Assembly (NCBI RefSeq): GCF_965363235.1
Contig: NC_134849.1
Coordinates: 47,996,122-48,060,121 of the forward strand
From: Mytilus galloprovincialis
Lineage: Eukaryota; Mollusca; Bivalvia; Mytilida; Mytilidae
DNA: 64,000 bases
Direction: 5' to 3'
Position numbers and translations under genes: made by a program. Under the pieces are notes generated by a model. It was not told where the DNA came from, searched no databases, and saw only the letters and a list, made by a program, of their open reading frames with translations. Of this stretch, positions 45,056-56,200 are shown in pieces. Numbering within the stretch: position 1 is the stretch's first letter; each line of letters starts with the position of its first letter.

Positions 45056-45342
45056 TTATCAAATTTAAAAAGAAAACATTAAATTCCGAACATGGAACAC
45101 TTCAGGATTCGGTCTCTCTAGAAAATGAATATCAAAGTAGTTATTGAGGAGAATGAATTTGATGGTGTGTATGTATTTTTTTTTTTTATTTCTGGTATAT
45201 CTCTCTCTGAAGATAACGTGAAAATCATACATATACTATTCATTTATTAATCTTAAAAGTAACTAAGTCTATTAGTAAAGTCTTTGTTTCATACTGACAA
45301 TGCAAATTCAACCTGCTCACTATCAGTCAAATTGTCGGAAGG

Positions 45343-45398
45343 AGACGATAAATGACTGACCCGTGTTGAGACGATAAATGACTGACCCGTGTTAAGAG
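45343..45398 (+). repeat. 27-bp duplication
   Basis: Two near-identical copies of a unit with 'gacgataaatgactgaccc'. Confidence 0.8.
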
Positions 45399-45489
45399 AG
45401 AGCAATATATGATTTTAAAATTAGTTGGACGTAATTAATTACTTATCATATAATTTTTTTTTATACAGGACTATGTTCTTCTCATTTAT

Positions 45490-46200
45490 TTCATTATAGT
45501 ATGATACTAAACCCTAACGGAAAGGATTGTACTTGATTGCATATGATGAAGACATACTTTTTAAATCAGTTTTATTGAGGTATGGAGTTGACATGTTAGC
45601 TGGGGTTCGTGTTGTTTATTCTTTCGTTTTCTATGTTGCGTCATGTGTGCTGTTGTTTGTTTGTCTTTTTCATTTTTTACCATGGCGTTGTCAGTTTGTT
45701 TTAGATTTATGAGTTTGACTGTCCCTTTGGTATCTTTCGTCCCTCTTTTAGTAAATGTTACATGTAGTAGTCCTTTGTTTTATTGTCATTTTGGTTAGTT
45801 TCTTTTGATACCTATTCTGACATTTGACTCGGTCTTCGTTTAAACTGAGTTTTACTGTCCGTATTGCTGTGTGTTTCTTTATTCTACAATGACTAAAGTA
45901 TTTAGGTAGGGTTGAGATCTCACAAAACATGTTTAACCCCACCACATGTGTGCGCCTGTTTCAAGTCAGGAGCCTCTGGTCTTCATAAGTCTTGTATGTT
46001 CTTTTTTAATTTTAATAAAATTGAGAAAGGAAATGGGGAATGTGTCAAAGTGAAAACAACCCGACCATAGAGCAGACAACAGCCGAAGGCCACCAATGGG
46101 TCCTCAATGTAGCGAGTTTCATTTACACTGAATTTTGGGTTCCTGGCGTGTGATAGATAAATACAGAATGTGGTGGGGTTAAAAAAAAACAACATGAAAG
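45490..46200 (+). repeat. Family D repeat, interrupted and folded back
   Basis: The left part (45490-45597) matches family D at 34.55 kb. A family B (Penelope-like) tail then occupies 45598-45760. Family D resumes at about 45761 and runs to about 46000, where it meets an inverted family D end ('gaatgtgtcaaagtgaaaac', 'gaccatagagcagacaacag'). Confidence 0.65.
45598..45760 (+). mobile_element. Penelope-like 3' tail inside family D
   Basis: Contains 'ggggttcgtgttgtttattc', 'ccatggcgttgtcagtttg' and 'gactgtccctttggtatctt', the 3' UTR blocks also seen at 27.5 and 60.3 kb. 'atgtta' occurs on both sides and may be the target duplication. Confidence 0.55.
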
Positions 46201-46807
46201 CGTATACCCTTAACGGTAAAAATTTCAAAATTTGAGAAAACAAAAGTCGCGTGTATCTTTTTTTTTTTGGGGGGGGGGGAGGGGACAAGGGAATAACTGT
46301 GATGTTCAGTCTTTTTTTTTTTCTAATGACCAATTTTAAAATGACTAATCTGAACTTTTCTTTTAATTTTATGAAATCCTCATTGTCTCAACTAAAATGA
46401 TCTGTTAACCCATGAATAAATTTCCAGGTTATAACTTAATAAACTAAATATATTCATTATTTTTAAGCAAATATAAGAATTAACAACATTTCTGTGCATG
46501 GAAACAATTGCTACAATATTTAATTTGTTGTGTTTATGTTTATCTAGTCGCCAAGAAATTATCAATTAATAAATCATTACTCCTCTGAAATTAGTGTTAC
46601 GTTCGTTTTACCCTTTGTTTATGTTTTATGTTTCGTTATTTAGCATCATTTAATTCTTCAAAATAAGAGACAGATTTCTCAGAAATACTTTGATGAATCC
46701 GTTAAAATAATTAAGAAGTACAAAAGTGTCATCCGACTACAGCAGTCTTCCAAGGTCTCTTAAGTATGTTTGACAGACACACATCACTTAGATAAGACAG
46801 TCAACGT

Positions 46808-47610
46808 GGGAGAGATCCGTTTGCGCCAAAAATGCGTCCTTTTGCGCCACAACTTTTTTCTCTAATGATACGTTTGCGCCACCTGTTTTAAAATTACATG
46901 GTATCATTTGCGCCAAAAATTAAACATGCGATTGCATGCACCAATTAAAAGAAAAATGACTTCCCTCCTCCTTTATTCGGACTTGGAACCGTCAGTTTAC
47001 ACGGAAAATGTTTCCTTTTCTGAAACATACTTTATTCTTATTGCTTCTGAATGGGTACTTCCTAATTTAATGTATGTAGTAACTTGTAACTTCATTTTAT
47101 TGTCCAAAAATACAAAAAAGAATGAAGGATGAAATTCTAAGACAGTTCATAATAATTCTTCGTGAAATGCTCCATTTATTGTACATCTTGCGGTAGATAG
47201 AGTTTCAGTCCATACGGATGGTGGGAACAAAGCACGGTGTCATCAACATATGTGGCTAAAACATAATCAGCTAAAGCTTCTGTTTTCTTCTCTTTTTGGC
47301 ATATCTTGTATTAAATATTCAGCAAAGCAATAAGTTTTAGTCTCTCTCTCTGTATATGGACTGTCTACTGCATTTCAATTCATTTCTCTCAAGATGCTCA
47401 TCTTCATCGTGTAATATCTCCGATCATATGATACTTTTTAAGCCAAAAATAAGAATAAGTAGTAATCATTAATATTTATGATAGATATGTGTACAGGTAA
47501 ATTTGCGCAAATGAGTTCCAATTATTGGCGCAAATGATACATTTGGAAAACAAAATTTGGCGTAACTGATACCCCTGAAAAACAGTAGTTGTCGCAAAAG
47601 GACTGCTGCC
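46808..47610. mobile_element. 803-bp TIR element with 8-bp target duplication
   Basis: It is flanked by the direct repeat GTCAACGT (46800-46807 and 47611-47618). Inverted subterminal blocks are rich in 'tttgcgcc': left 'gtccttttgcgccacaac' and 'ggtatcatttgcgccaaaaa'; right 'gttgtcgcaaaaggac' and 'attggcgcaaatgatac'. The inverted homology extends about 130 bases. No transposase frame is present (longest frame 74 codons). The 8-bp duplication fits hAT, but the termini do not show the usual CAGGG, so the superfamily is open. Confidence 0.7.
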
Positions 47611-47618
47611 GTCAACGT

Positions 47619-48194
47619 TGACTCTGTCGGACCTGTTTTGTTTACTATGATAACATTAGATTGATTACACTAGCTTGGTAGAATAAAATGTCTTCACCTT
47701 TTCAAATTTAATACGTCAAAAGAAACTCATTAAGTATGTATTAAAACATGTAATTGAACAATTGAAGTTTAAATCGGTTTAAAACGATTATGGCACATCA
47801 AACACACATAAAACGATAAAATTTGTTGTTCAGATACTTCCAGAAAATATTAAACATAAACAAAAGTAACCTCATCACACAAAAAGCAATTTCATTAAAT
47901 GGATTAAACGATGTTTGAAAAGAAACTACTTGCATTAAGAAGATAATCAGAAATTCGATTAATTGGAAACACATTTATCGACACCAACACGGAACCTGCT
48001 TTGACATAAGGCAATAAACAACATAAACCATACATTGATTCATAACAAAAACAACAGAAGTTTATGGTAACACTTTTAAGATGTCTAATATTTTATACTT
48101 TTTAAACATTGATTAAATTGAATTTCACAATTCTAATAAACTGTCTTCTTCAGTGTACACAATGTATTAACGTGTTTTTCTTATTTTCTTTTAG
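47619..48194. other. Upstream intron or flank of the 48.2-kb gene
   Basis: AT-rich and without exons. It ends in a strong pyrimidine tract and acceptor, 'cttattttcttttag', at 48180-48194, which shows that a 5' noncoding exon lies further upstream, not identified. Confidence 0.45.
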
Positions 48195-48220
48195 ATGAGT
48201 AGTTGATTTTAAACAACATA

Positions 48221-49177
48221 ATGTATTCTGATAAAGTGAAAATTAACGAGAAACCAAATCGACTTAAATTACGTCATGGAGACGCAATCATTCGATCGGA
48301 GTATAACGATGGTGTTCTACGTAATAACAACAGAGCTAATAATAGACTGGACGGTCAGATGAAAATGTTTGACAAAGCACAACGAATGATATTGAAAGAC
48401 TTGGGGAAAGAAGCACAGATAATACGCTCTAAAATGACTTCGACGTCACCACGACATTCCATTTCCACCAATCATATCGCCTCCTATAGCGTCCATGGAA
48501 AATCGTCATATACAATAAAAGCACAACATAAAAATAACACACCACGAGAGATTACAAACAATTGTACATTCAAATCTCTTTCTGATAGAAGTATGTATTC
48601 TCTTGCAAAAGAGGCACAGCGTCGGAATGCAGCAAGAGCCGCACGAGTCAAACCAATTAACGACGATGCCTTAATCGAAAATGTAAACAACGAAAGACTT
48701 AGAGTGCCACTTCTAGGGAACAAATACGAAGACAGTACTACGCCAAGAAATGAACACAGAACTGATTCAAAGCTTAATACATTTACAGCTCGATATGACA
48801 GAAAAACAGAGTCCGTTTTCTCTGAAACTCATCGGTCAAATCAAATGTCTGCAAACACACCTTACAAAAGTGGAGTGAACAGTTCATTAGCAGAAAGTGC
48901 AAACACACCTCACAAAGGTGGAGTTAATAGTTCATTAGCAGAAAGCAATAGAATGACATCTGCAGGACATATGAGTTTTATTGAAATACTACAAAAAGCT
49001 GAAGAAGCGAAAGCAAAGGGATTGAAAGTTGAAGATCATGTTCCGCGTCCGAGAACTCCTGAACTTCTCTCTGATTACGGCAGTGACGATTTAAACTTGC
49101 GAGAACCTAAACGTAAACATTCTTTTGGTCATATTGGGATTACACCAAAATCTACATATATTTCACATCAAATGTAA
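48221..49177 (+). CDS. Unrecognised 318-residue basic protein
   Basis: A single long open frame with coding-like composition. I start it at the ATG at 48221; nothing upstream in frame is a better ATG. A splice acceptor at 48194 suggests a noncoding first exon, and a three-codon upstream frame (48195-48206) begins right at that acceptor. The protein is basic, rich in Ser, Asn, Arg and Lys, and looks mostly disordered. Residues 210-225 and 226-241 are a duplicated 16-residue unit (SANTPxKxGVNSSLAE). A helix near 'FIEILQKAEEAKAKGLK' and an acidic patch 'LLSDYGSDDLNL' follow. There is no signal peptide or membrane segment, so it is likely cytoplasmic or nuclear. I do not recognise the family. Confidence 0.7.
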   Translation: MYSDKVKINEKPNRLKLRHGDAIIRSEYNDGVLRNNNRANNRLDGQMKMFDKAQRMILKDLGKEAQIIRSKMTSTSPRHSISTNHIASYSVHGKSSYTIKAQHKNNTPREITNNCTFKSLSDRSMYSLAKEAQRRNAARAARVKPINDDALIENVNNERLRVPLLGNKYEDSTTPRNEHRTDSKLNTFTARYDRKTESVFSETHRSNQMSANTPYKSGVNSSLAESANTPHKGGVNSSLAESNRMTSAGHMSFIEILQKAEEAKAKGLKVEDHVPRPRTPELLSDYGSDDLNLREPKRKHSFGHIGITPKSTYISHQM

Positions 49178-49236
49178 GCTTTTCTTATTTGCGAAAATTT
49201 CTTTATAATTTTTAGGAAACAAGAACAGTATTATAG

Positions 49237-49242
49237 AATAAA
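49237..49242 (+). terminator. Probable poly(A) signal of the 48.2-kb gene
   Basis: AATAAA lies 60 bases after the TAA stop codon and is the first hexamer downstream. Confidence 0.6.
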
Positions 49243-49559
49243 AACACAGATACACCCAGACACAAACACATATTAATGTTGTTGCCAAAAAGCCTTTTTA
49301 TTATTATAATTGTGACAAAACCCTAAGCGCTCTCAGTGTTTGTATCATCGAATATACAACGTTTCTCAAATATACATATTAATCAATTGTTTGTTAGATT
49401 TTAATAAAAAAAAAAAAGAGATGAAGTGTATAAATTGCTGACTAAAGAACCCTTTATTTGATTGGCTGACAATAATCGAGTGGCATTCCAAAATTAGATT
49501 GTATTTTTTCAATGAGACAACAAGTTATAATGCGGTGGATGATATCTAAGCAATAATAT

Positions 49560-49930
49560 TATAGGTAAAACTATTTATGACAGCTAGACAACAACCATTG
49601 AACTAAACGCTTCCGTCTTTGGACAAGCACATAACGAATATGGCGGGGTAAAACATGTTTGTGAGTGCCCAACCGCCTCCTAAGCATGGACGGTGGTGTT
49701 ACAACACAACACAAGAACAAACTGTAAACATCATTTTAAAAAGGCTCAAATAGATTATAATAGATCGTTTGTTTCCCGTTTGAATGGTTTTTCATTTTGT
49801 GGCCCTTTTTTATAGCCAAGGCTCCGTGTTGAAGACTGTACTTTGACCTATCATTGTTTACTTTTATAAATTATGACTTTGTTAGAAAGTTGTCTCATTA
49901 ACACTTATACCACATCTTCTTATATCTATG
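49560..49930. repeat. Family A copies meeting in inverted orientation
   Basis: The left half (to about 49755) matches the 3' part of family A on plus ('aatatggcggggtaaaacat', 'gacggtggtgtt'). The right half matches the 5' part on minus ('cgtttgaatggtttttc', 'aagttgtctcatta', 'taccacatctt'). Confidence 0.7.
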
Positions 49931-50675
49931 AAGTCATCAAATCGATTCAAACAAAAAAAGAATCAAACAAGAACACGGACCGGACTTGGCAGGGTATTTA
50001 TGCATCACTCATCCCTAAAAACCAACAACAAATAAACACTAATCAGAGATATGCCTATATCTATATGAGAGTACTCGCGGTATATAATGTTGACAGCTAT
50101 AGTTGAAAGCCCATAACAACTTAGAAAAGAATCAAGTTGTCTGTTATGAATTCAAGCAACAACGCTTTGATGGTACCGTATGTGGCCTGTTGCAAGGAAA
50201 AATGTCTGACCCTATCCAATAAACTATAGTACCCTTTTTCCAGTGGCAGACCAAATTTCCCCATACTTTCAAACAGAACTACCATAACATAGATCCAATC
50301 TACTATATTTATTGTTTATTTGTTCTCGTCTTGAATATGCATGTAATATTTGCCACTGGACGTTAAACAACAATCAATCAATCGTTAATTCGTGACAGAT
50401 TTTTACAATTCTTGAATTCTTGTTGTATTCACATACTATTATTAAACCATGTTGAAATACAACTAATTTATGTTGAAGACCAGTTGAACCTACTTGAAAG
50501 AGACGTTCTTATCTAAGATTACATACATGTACATAAAAGAATATGGGAACATTTCAACATATATCCATATGTATACGTGTACAAGTTTTGAAAAGATTAA
50601 CAAATGGATTTATTCAAATTTTTAAGACTGTGCTTTAATTTGTTGATACTGGTGGTCGGTTAGTCTAAGTACTTT

Positions 50676-50763
50676 ACATTACCACACCTGGGAAAGTGGT
50701 GTACACGTGTAACTGTACAACATAAACACAAACAATAGAAATCATTCGAAAAGGGCTAAATCC
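50676..50763 (+). repeat. Family A fragment
   Basis: Only the 3' block remains: 'ctgggaaagtggtgta', 'gtacaacataaacac', 'aatcattcgaaaa'. Confidence 0.55.
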
Positions 50764-53205
50764 TTATGTTTGGTAAATTGCAGTTCAGTTCTATATTTGA
50801 AGTGCAATGTACGTATCACTGTCACATCGGTACTGCTTTGGGTCACTGAACAGTTTTGATATATATGCTGTCCTCATCCATTTAGATTATAAAGTCAGTA
50901 TATTCATTCACATGTCTTAAAGAAAAGACATTTGCTTTAAAATTAAGAAAATATACATTCACGAAATATATATATACCGTGATATAAATTGTATTCATAA
51001 AATACTTGCAGACATAAATATAACACAATAATTAATTACAACATTAAAACGAATTAATTACACAAATGGACTTAATAAGGAAAAGGACATAATGTATATC
51101 TGGAATTATTTTGATTATCTTTTTTAGTATTAATATAAACGGAAGTAGTAGTAATCAAAATTCAACAGTATTTAACAGATAATTTTTCTGTTTTAGATAT
51201 ATATAAACGAACAGTGAGTTATCCTTGGGTTATTCTTTTGGGGAAAATGCGGATGTGCGACAAAGTAAAAGAAATTTTCCGCAAAGGAATCGTGTTATAA
51301 TTTAAAAATATGCATGTTTTGATTGCCTTCTCTATTGCTCTCAAATCGTCTGTAAGGCAAAAGTGATAAATGGATTGCATAACTTAATTTTAACATACCA
51401 AATGCAAACTCGTGAAAGAAAACGATATAAGACGATAATCATACTGAGTAATTTTATGCATTAGCTTGTTAAGAAATACCTTCATACTCATAAGACAATC
51501 GTAGTTTTACTACAAGTATATGCTTACATTTACACTAACTGTTCAGGGCAAAAATAATGGTTACTCTCGTGTCTTTTGGTTTATTATATTTGATGTAAAC
51601 TAAACATAGTGCTCAGCAAGTTTACGACAATCGTTCATTTGTTAGTTTTTATTACATATAATAATTACACGACAGTTTAACGACATGTATGACTGAATAC
51701 ATTACCTACACAAGAGAGTCAAACATACGCCTTTCTCCTTTGCAATAAGTTGTGTGACGTCACAGCAATGAACATGGCATATATAGTGTAATTATTATCT
51801 TTAAATGTAACCGCAAATCTTTATTAAACATTTCATACAAAAATTCTGCGCACATTCAACACTTTTTACAACCCTATAAAATAAAAAAATAAGCATTCCG
51901 TGAATCATCATTAAAACATTTGATGTTACAACCATGGCATTACGAATTAAATCAAGCCCCCCCCCCCCCCCCCCCTCCTTCCCCCTTCTCTTGTTTTGAA
52001 TTTCATTCGTTAACTTTTGCAACAGGACCAAATAAAACAAAAATTATCCTCAATCATCCCTTTGGTATTTAGTTTTTAAAAAATCGTCCGATGATCCAGC
52101 CTCCCCAAGCTTTAGCAAACATGAGAGTTTAATTGTCACTCAACTCCTTTAATAAGTATTTGCCCTTAAACGAAAATTTGGTGTTTTTTTATATAATTAT
52201 CTTGAAAAATGTATGAATAGAGAAACTTTTTATAGCAAAGATGATGTAAAAATAAGCTGACATGGCTATAAATTGCCAATCGACTCTTTATTGTTGCATT
52301 GAAATGGCGATTTTAATCATTTTTTTTGGGGGGTGTTTTTCCTATTTTCATGAGAACTGTAAATGAGAGACTATGTAAAAGTAGCAAAATAAATCAGCAA
52401 GACAAGTCAACAAAGTAGATAATCTGTAAACAACAAAAAATTATCAGCCAAAAAAATAGGATTCTATTTAAGAATTATATTATAGTCTATAATTTTGAAG
52501 AGTGCTCATTATTGAAGAAACGCATAGACTCAGATAAGGACACGTGCTATTTAAAGCCTCTTATAATAAGTTTCATTTGCGATTGATCGATTGATAGTTG
52601 TTTGCTTACTGCAGAGTGCAAATGTTTCAAAAATATTCAGGACGAGAACAAATAAACAATAACTTTAAATAGGTAGATTCGTCTAAATATTTTGTTTTAG
52701 GATGAAGGTTGGGATTTGCTTTGCTCTTATATGGATGTACCCCACAAATAGTTTACGTCTTTAACCCAATCATTCTTTTCAGTTGTTTTTGGGAAAGGTG
52801 TGATTACACACACACAAACACACACAAACACACAAACACACACAAATGGCATTGAAACATAGTTCACTTTTTAGCTGACATTAAGGTAGAACATGTATCA
52901 TTTGATTGTTTTCTAGATTGCTTTATAATGTGCAATCGAAATACTCTACAGTTAAAAATGATTTAAGAGTTTTCCAATTGTTTATGAATATCTGTCATAT
53001 TATATTATCACTTTTCTTTAAATATTTGCGGTGTATATATTTTGCATTGAATGGTTTTCATTATTCGCCCGTTGTCCAACGCATTACACACTATTATGTC
53101 GTGTGTGACAAACACGAATAAATCAACACCATAATTATAAATTCAGTGAATGTAATTAATTTATTTCATTTTTAACATGCACGGTCATTAAGAAATATTA
53201 TCACA
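50764..53205. other. Intergenic region before the Gln-rich gene
   Basis: No gene was seen. It contains a run of 19 C at 51957-51975, an imperfect (CA)n tract at 52808-52845 and an old copy of the Helitron-like family at about 52030-52400. No clear promoter motif could be placed upstream of 53206. Confidence 0.45.
52030..52400 (+). mobile_element. Old, eroded copy of the Helitron-like family
   Basis: Phrases match the 27.6-28.9 kb element in order: 'tttggtatttagtttttaaa', 'tgatccagcc', 'caactcctttaataagtatt', 'ttatcttgaaaa', 'gaatagagaaac', 'gactctttattg'. The ends are lost. Confidence 0.5.
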
Positions 53206-53271
53206 ATGGCGGCATATATGTTGTGTTTTGGGATCTTTTCATTTTTTCTCGTTTCAATCCAAGGACAAAAG
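53206..53271 (+). CDS. Signal-peptide exon of the Gln-rich gene
   Basis: Twenty-two codons starting with ATG and ending at the donor 'gtaaag'. The peptide has a central run of Phe, Leu, Ile and Val and small polar residues at the end, typical of secretory signals. The following intron is 2.5 kb and holds a MITE. Confidence 0.7.
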
Positions 53272-56200
53272 GTAAAGTCATTTTAAAACAAAGAAAAACG
53301 TCTTAAAAAATAATATGCTGCTTGATAATGATTTTAAAAAAGAAATCAGCAAAAGCATGTGTGCCATTTTTTCTACGCAAATACAATTTTTCAAGTTCTA
53401 AGAAATTTAACTCTTTTCAAATTTCGAACCTGTTTGTTGTTTTGGATCTTTTCCTTCGCTTGCATTGCTGTTCAAACTTTATTTCTAAATGGATTAATAG
53501 ATTCTACCTGAAGCGAATATTGTAAACAAAAGTAAATTTTCCATTCCATTATTTAAATCTTGATTTAAATAATGATGTGTTATGTATGCATGGACACGTA
53601 CATCAGACTTGAGTTGCACCGTGTCCGTTTAAAATTATTATACATGTAGTATTAACATTATATACGCAGTAATAGTAACAGTTTAAATGATCAACATAAA
53701 ATCTGTAGATTTGTTATGCACTAATTTTAAGAAAAAAATAATAACAGAGCGGACTTCAAAACATACTCAGTGGTTTGATGAAATACGTGTTTTTGTTCAA
53801 GCTGGACCTAATCAAAAGTTAACAATTGTATGTTTCGTATAACTCTATCAAAACAATTTTGTTCCAAACGTGATGAAGATGATAAACTATTTTGAAACTA
53901 ATTTTACAATGCTCTTTTTCAAGTTTTTAAACATAATTATTCTTGATTAAGCATGAAATAATAATAAGTCCTAATAATGTAATCGTGTAGTTTATGAATA
54001 TGAGTGACAAGACAACAACGAAGTTCAAACTAGACAAAAAAAAAGAAGTGTTTCACAGTACACAATTCATTTTGAGTTAATTAAAGCAGATATTAAACAA
54101 AGAACCATTATATAGCTGTCGACAGAGAGTGTATTTCGTTCACAATATTTCTATACATGTATGTCTTAATCAACGTCCTTCAGGGATAAGTATCGTGCAG
54201 TTTTATGTGAGGATATACATACAATACAATGTTAGGGAAACCCGTTTGATATGTTTTGAATAAAGACACTTATATAAATATTTTGAGTTCACCGGTTATT
54301 GTTTTATCTAGTTTCGATTTTTTTCACGATTTGAGCTTTTTTTGAAATACCTGACATTTTACGAATTTCAATAATTTTCATACTAATATGAAGTATGCTG
54401 AAATCAACCACATGTTTAACACCATTGTTATATTATAGTTTGTGTCTGTGTGTGTTACATTTTAATGTTGTGTTTCTGTTGTGTCGTAGTTCTCTTATAT
54501 TTGATGCATTTCCCTCAGTTTTAGTTTGTAAACCAGATTTGTTTTTTTTCTCTATCGATTTATGAATTTCTAACAGCGGCATACTACTGTTGCCTTTATT
54601 TATTATGCATTATCGGTAGGGATGTGTGTAGTTCATTATCTCTATTCAAATTCGATCTTGTAGTCAACTTTTTTCGTTAACAGCTAGGAGGACACAATAT
54701 CAATATTGTTTATTTATTTCGAGATTTTGAAGTGTATACTATAAGACATTTAGGAGAATTGATATTAAAGTCTCATTTGATGGGTAAATATCAGGATAAA
54801 TATGTTTATATTTATATTAAACAAAACAGAATTAAGTTATTAACATGCAGTGAGTAACCGATTGACAGCAAACATTAAAAACAAGTCATTCTTTCCATTA
54901 AAATATGCAAAATTATACATTAAAGGCTGCACCTAAGGTATCAGAGGCGGATTTAAGGGGGGCAGGGGGCCCGCCCCCCCCTTTTTGGGGAAAAATTGGT
55001 TGCTTATACAGGGAATCACTGAAGCGTGACTGGAGCGGGCCCCCTCTTAGGTCAGTCAGTGGGCCCCCACTTATGAAAATGTCTGGATCCGCCACTGGGT
55101 ATGGTAAATTTGTACAGTTTGAACTAGACTTTTCCTCTTCATCACACCATCAAAGTTCTGCCGCCTTTGTATCAATAGACATACAACTAGCACAAATTAA
55201 CATACATTACATTGTATCCTTGTATGACATATAATTTGCACTTTATATACCATGATACTGTACTGTTAATGAGGTTATCACAAAACTTTATCAAACATCA
55301 ATATTAAAAAATATTCACATTTTTTTTTCTTTCGTATCCGTTCATTGGTTGTTTCCAAGCTATCTTTCTCTTGATTGTAATTTCGAGTCATTGTAATTTA
55401 TTATTCCTGATCATTCCTAATAAAGACAATATAACTTTTCAGTTTCATGTACAAGTAAATGAAACTTCACTATTGAGGTGGACATAATTAACTTTGAATT
55501 TGTTTTTAAACCTGAAAAGGAAAAATGAATTTGAGAGCCAATTTAGGGTAAAAAAAAATTTCCCCGAAGAAATCGCCTTCTCAACATAAAAGTTTGTTGT
55601 TGCATAAAGTAAGTGTTGAAATGCAGTATTTTCAGCACTGTGAAAGTGATATAATGTCAGTATTCTATTCATTGATGCAAGAAAATCTCATTTGTCCAAG
55701 AATTTTCTGCTTTATATCTATGTTTTATTGAATTGTATCCAAATACGCATGAAAAACAACCTGAAATAATATTATTATTAATATTTTTTTACCTTTTAGA
55801 CAACCAAAACCATCAGCGTTAACAATGGAAAAAGGGCATTTGTGTTCAGTGCAAAGAACCAGTTTAGTTTTCCAGGACCTAAAGAAACCGGGAGTACAGT
55901 TGGTGGTCAGACAAGTTCATCGACCAGTACAAATCAACAACAAAGCCAATGGAAAAAACAACTTCCAGTTAATTATGAACCTGGAAAAACACAACAGCAG
56001 CAACAACAACAACAACAACAGATGCAGAATAGTCCTTCGCAGGAGCTTATTCAACAAAACCAACAAAAATTTCCCAACTCAATTAATCCGATGGTAGGTA
56101 ACATAGTCAGGTCTTTATATTTGTATGATTGCATGTAATTATTGATAAAAGTGTGATATAAAAAATCTCTAAATATCTGAAGAGGAGAAAGCCAAACAAA

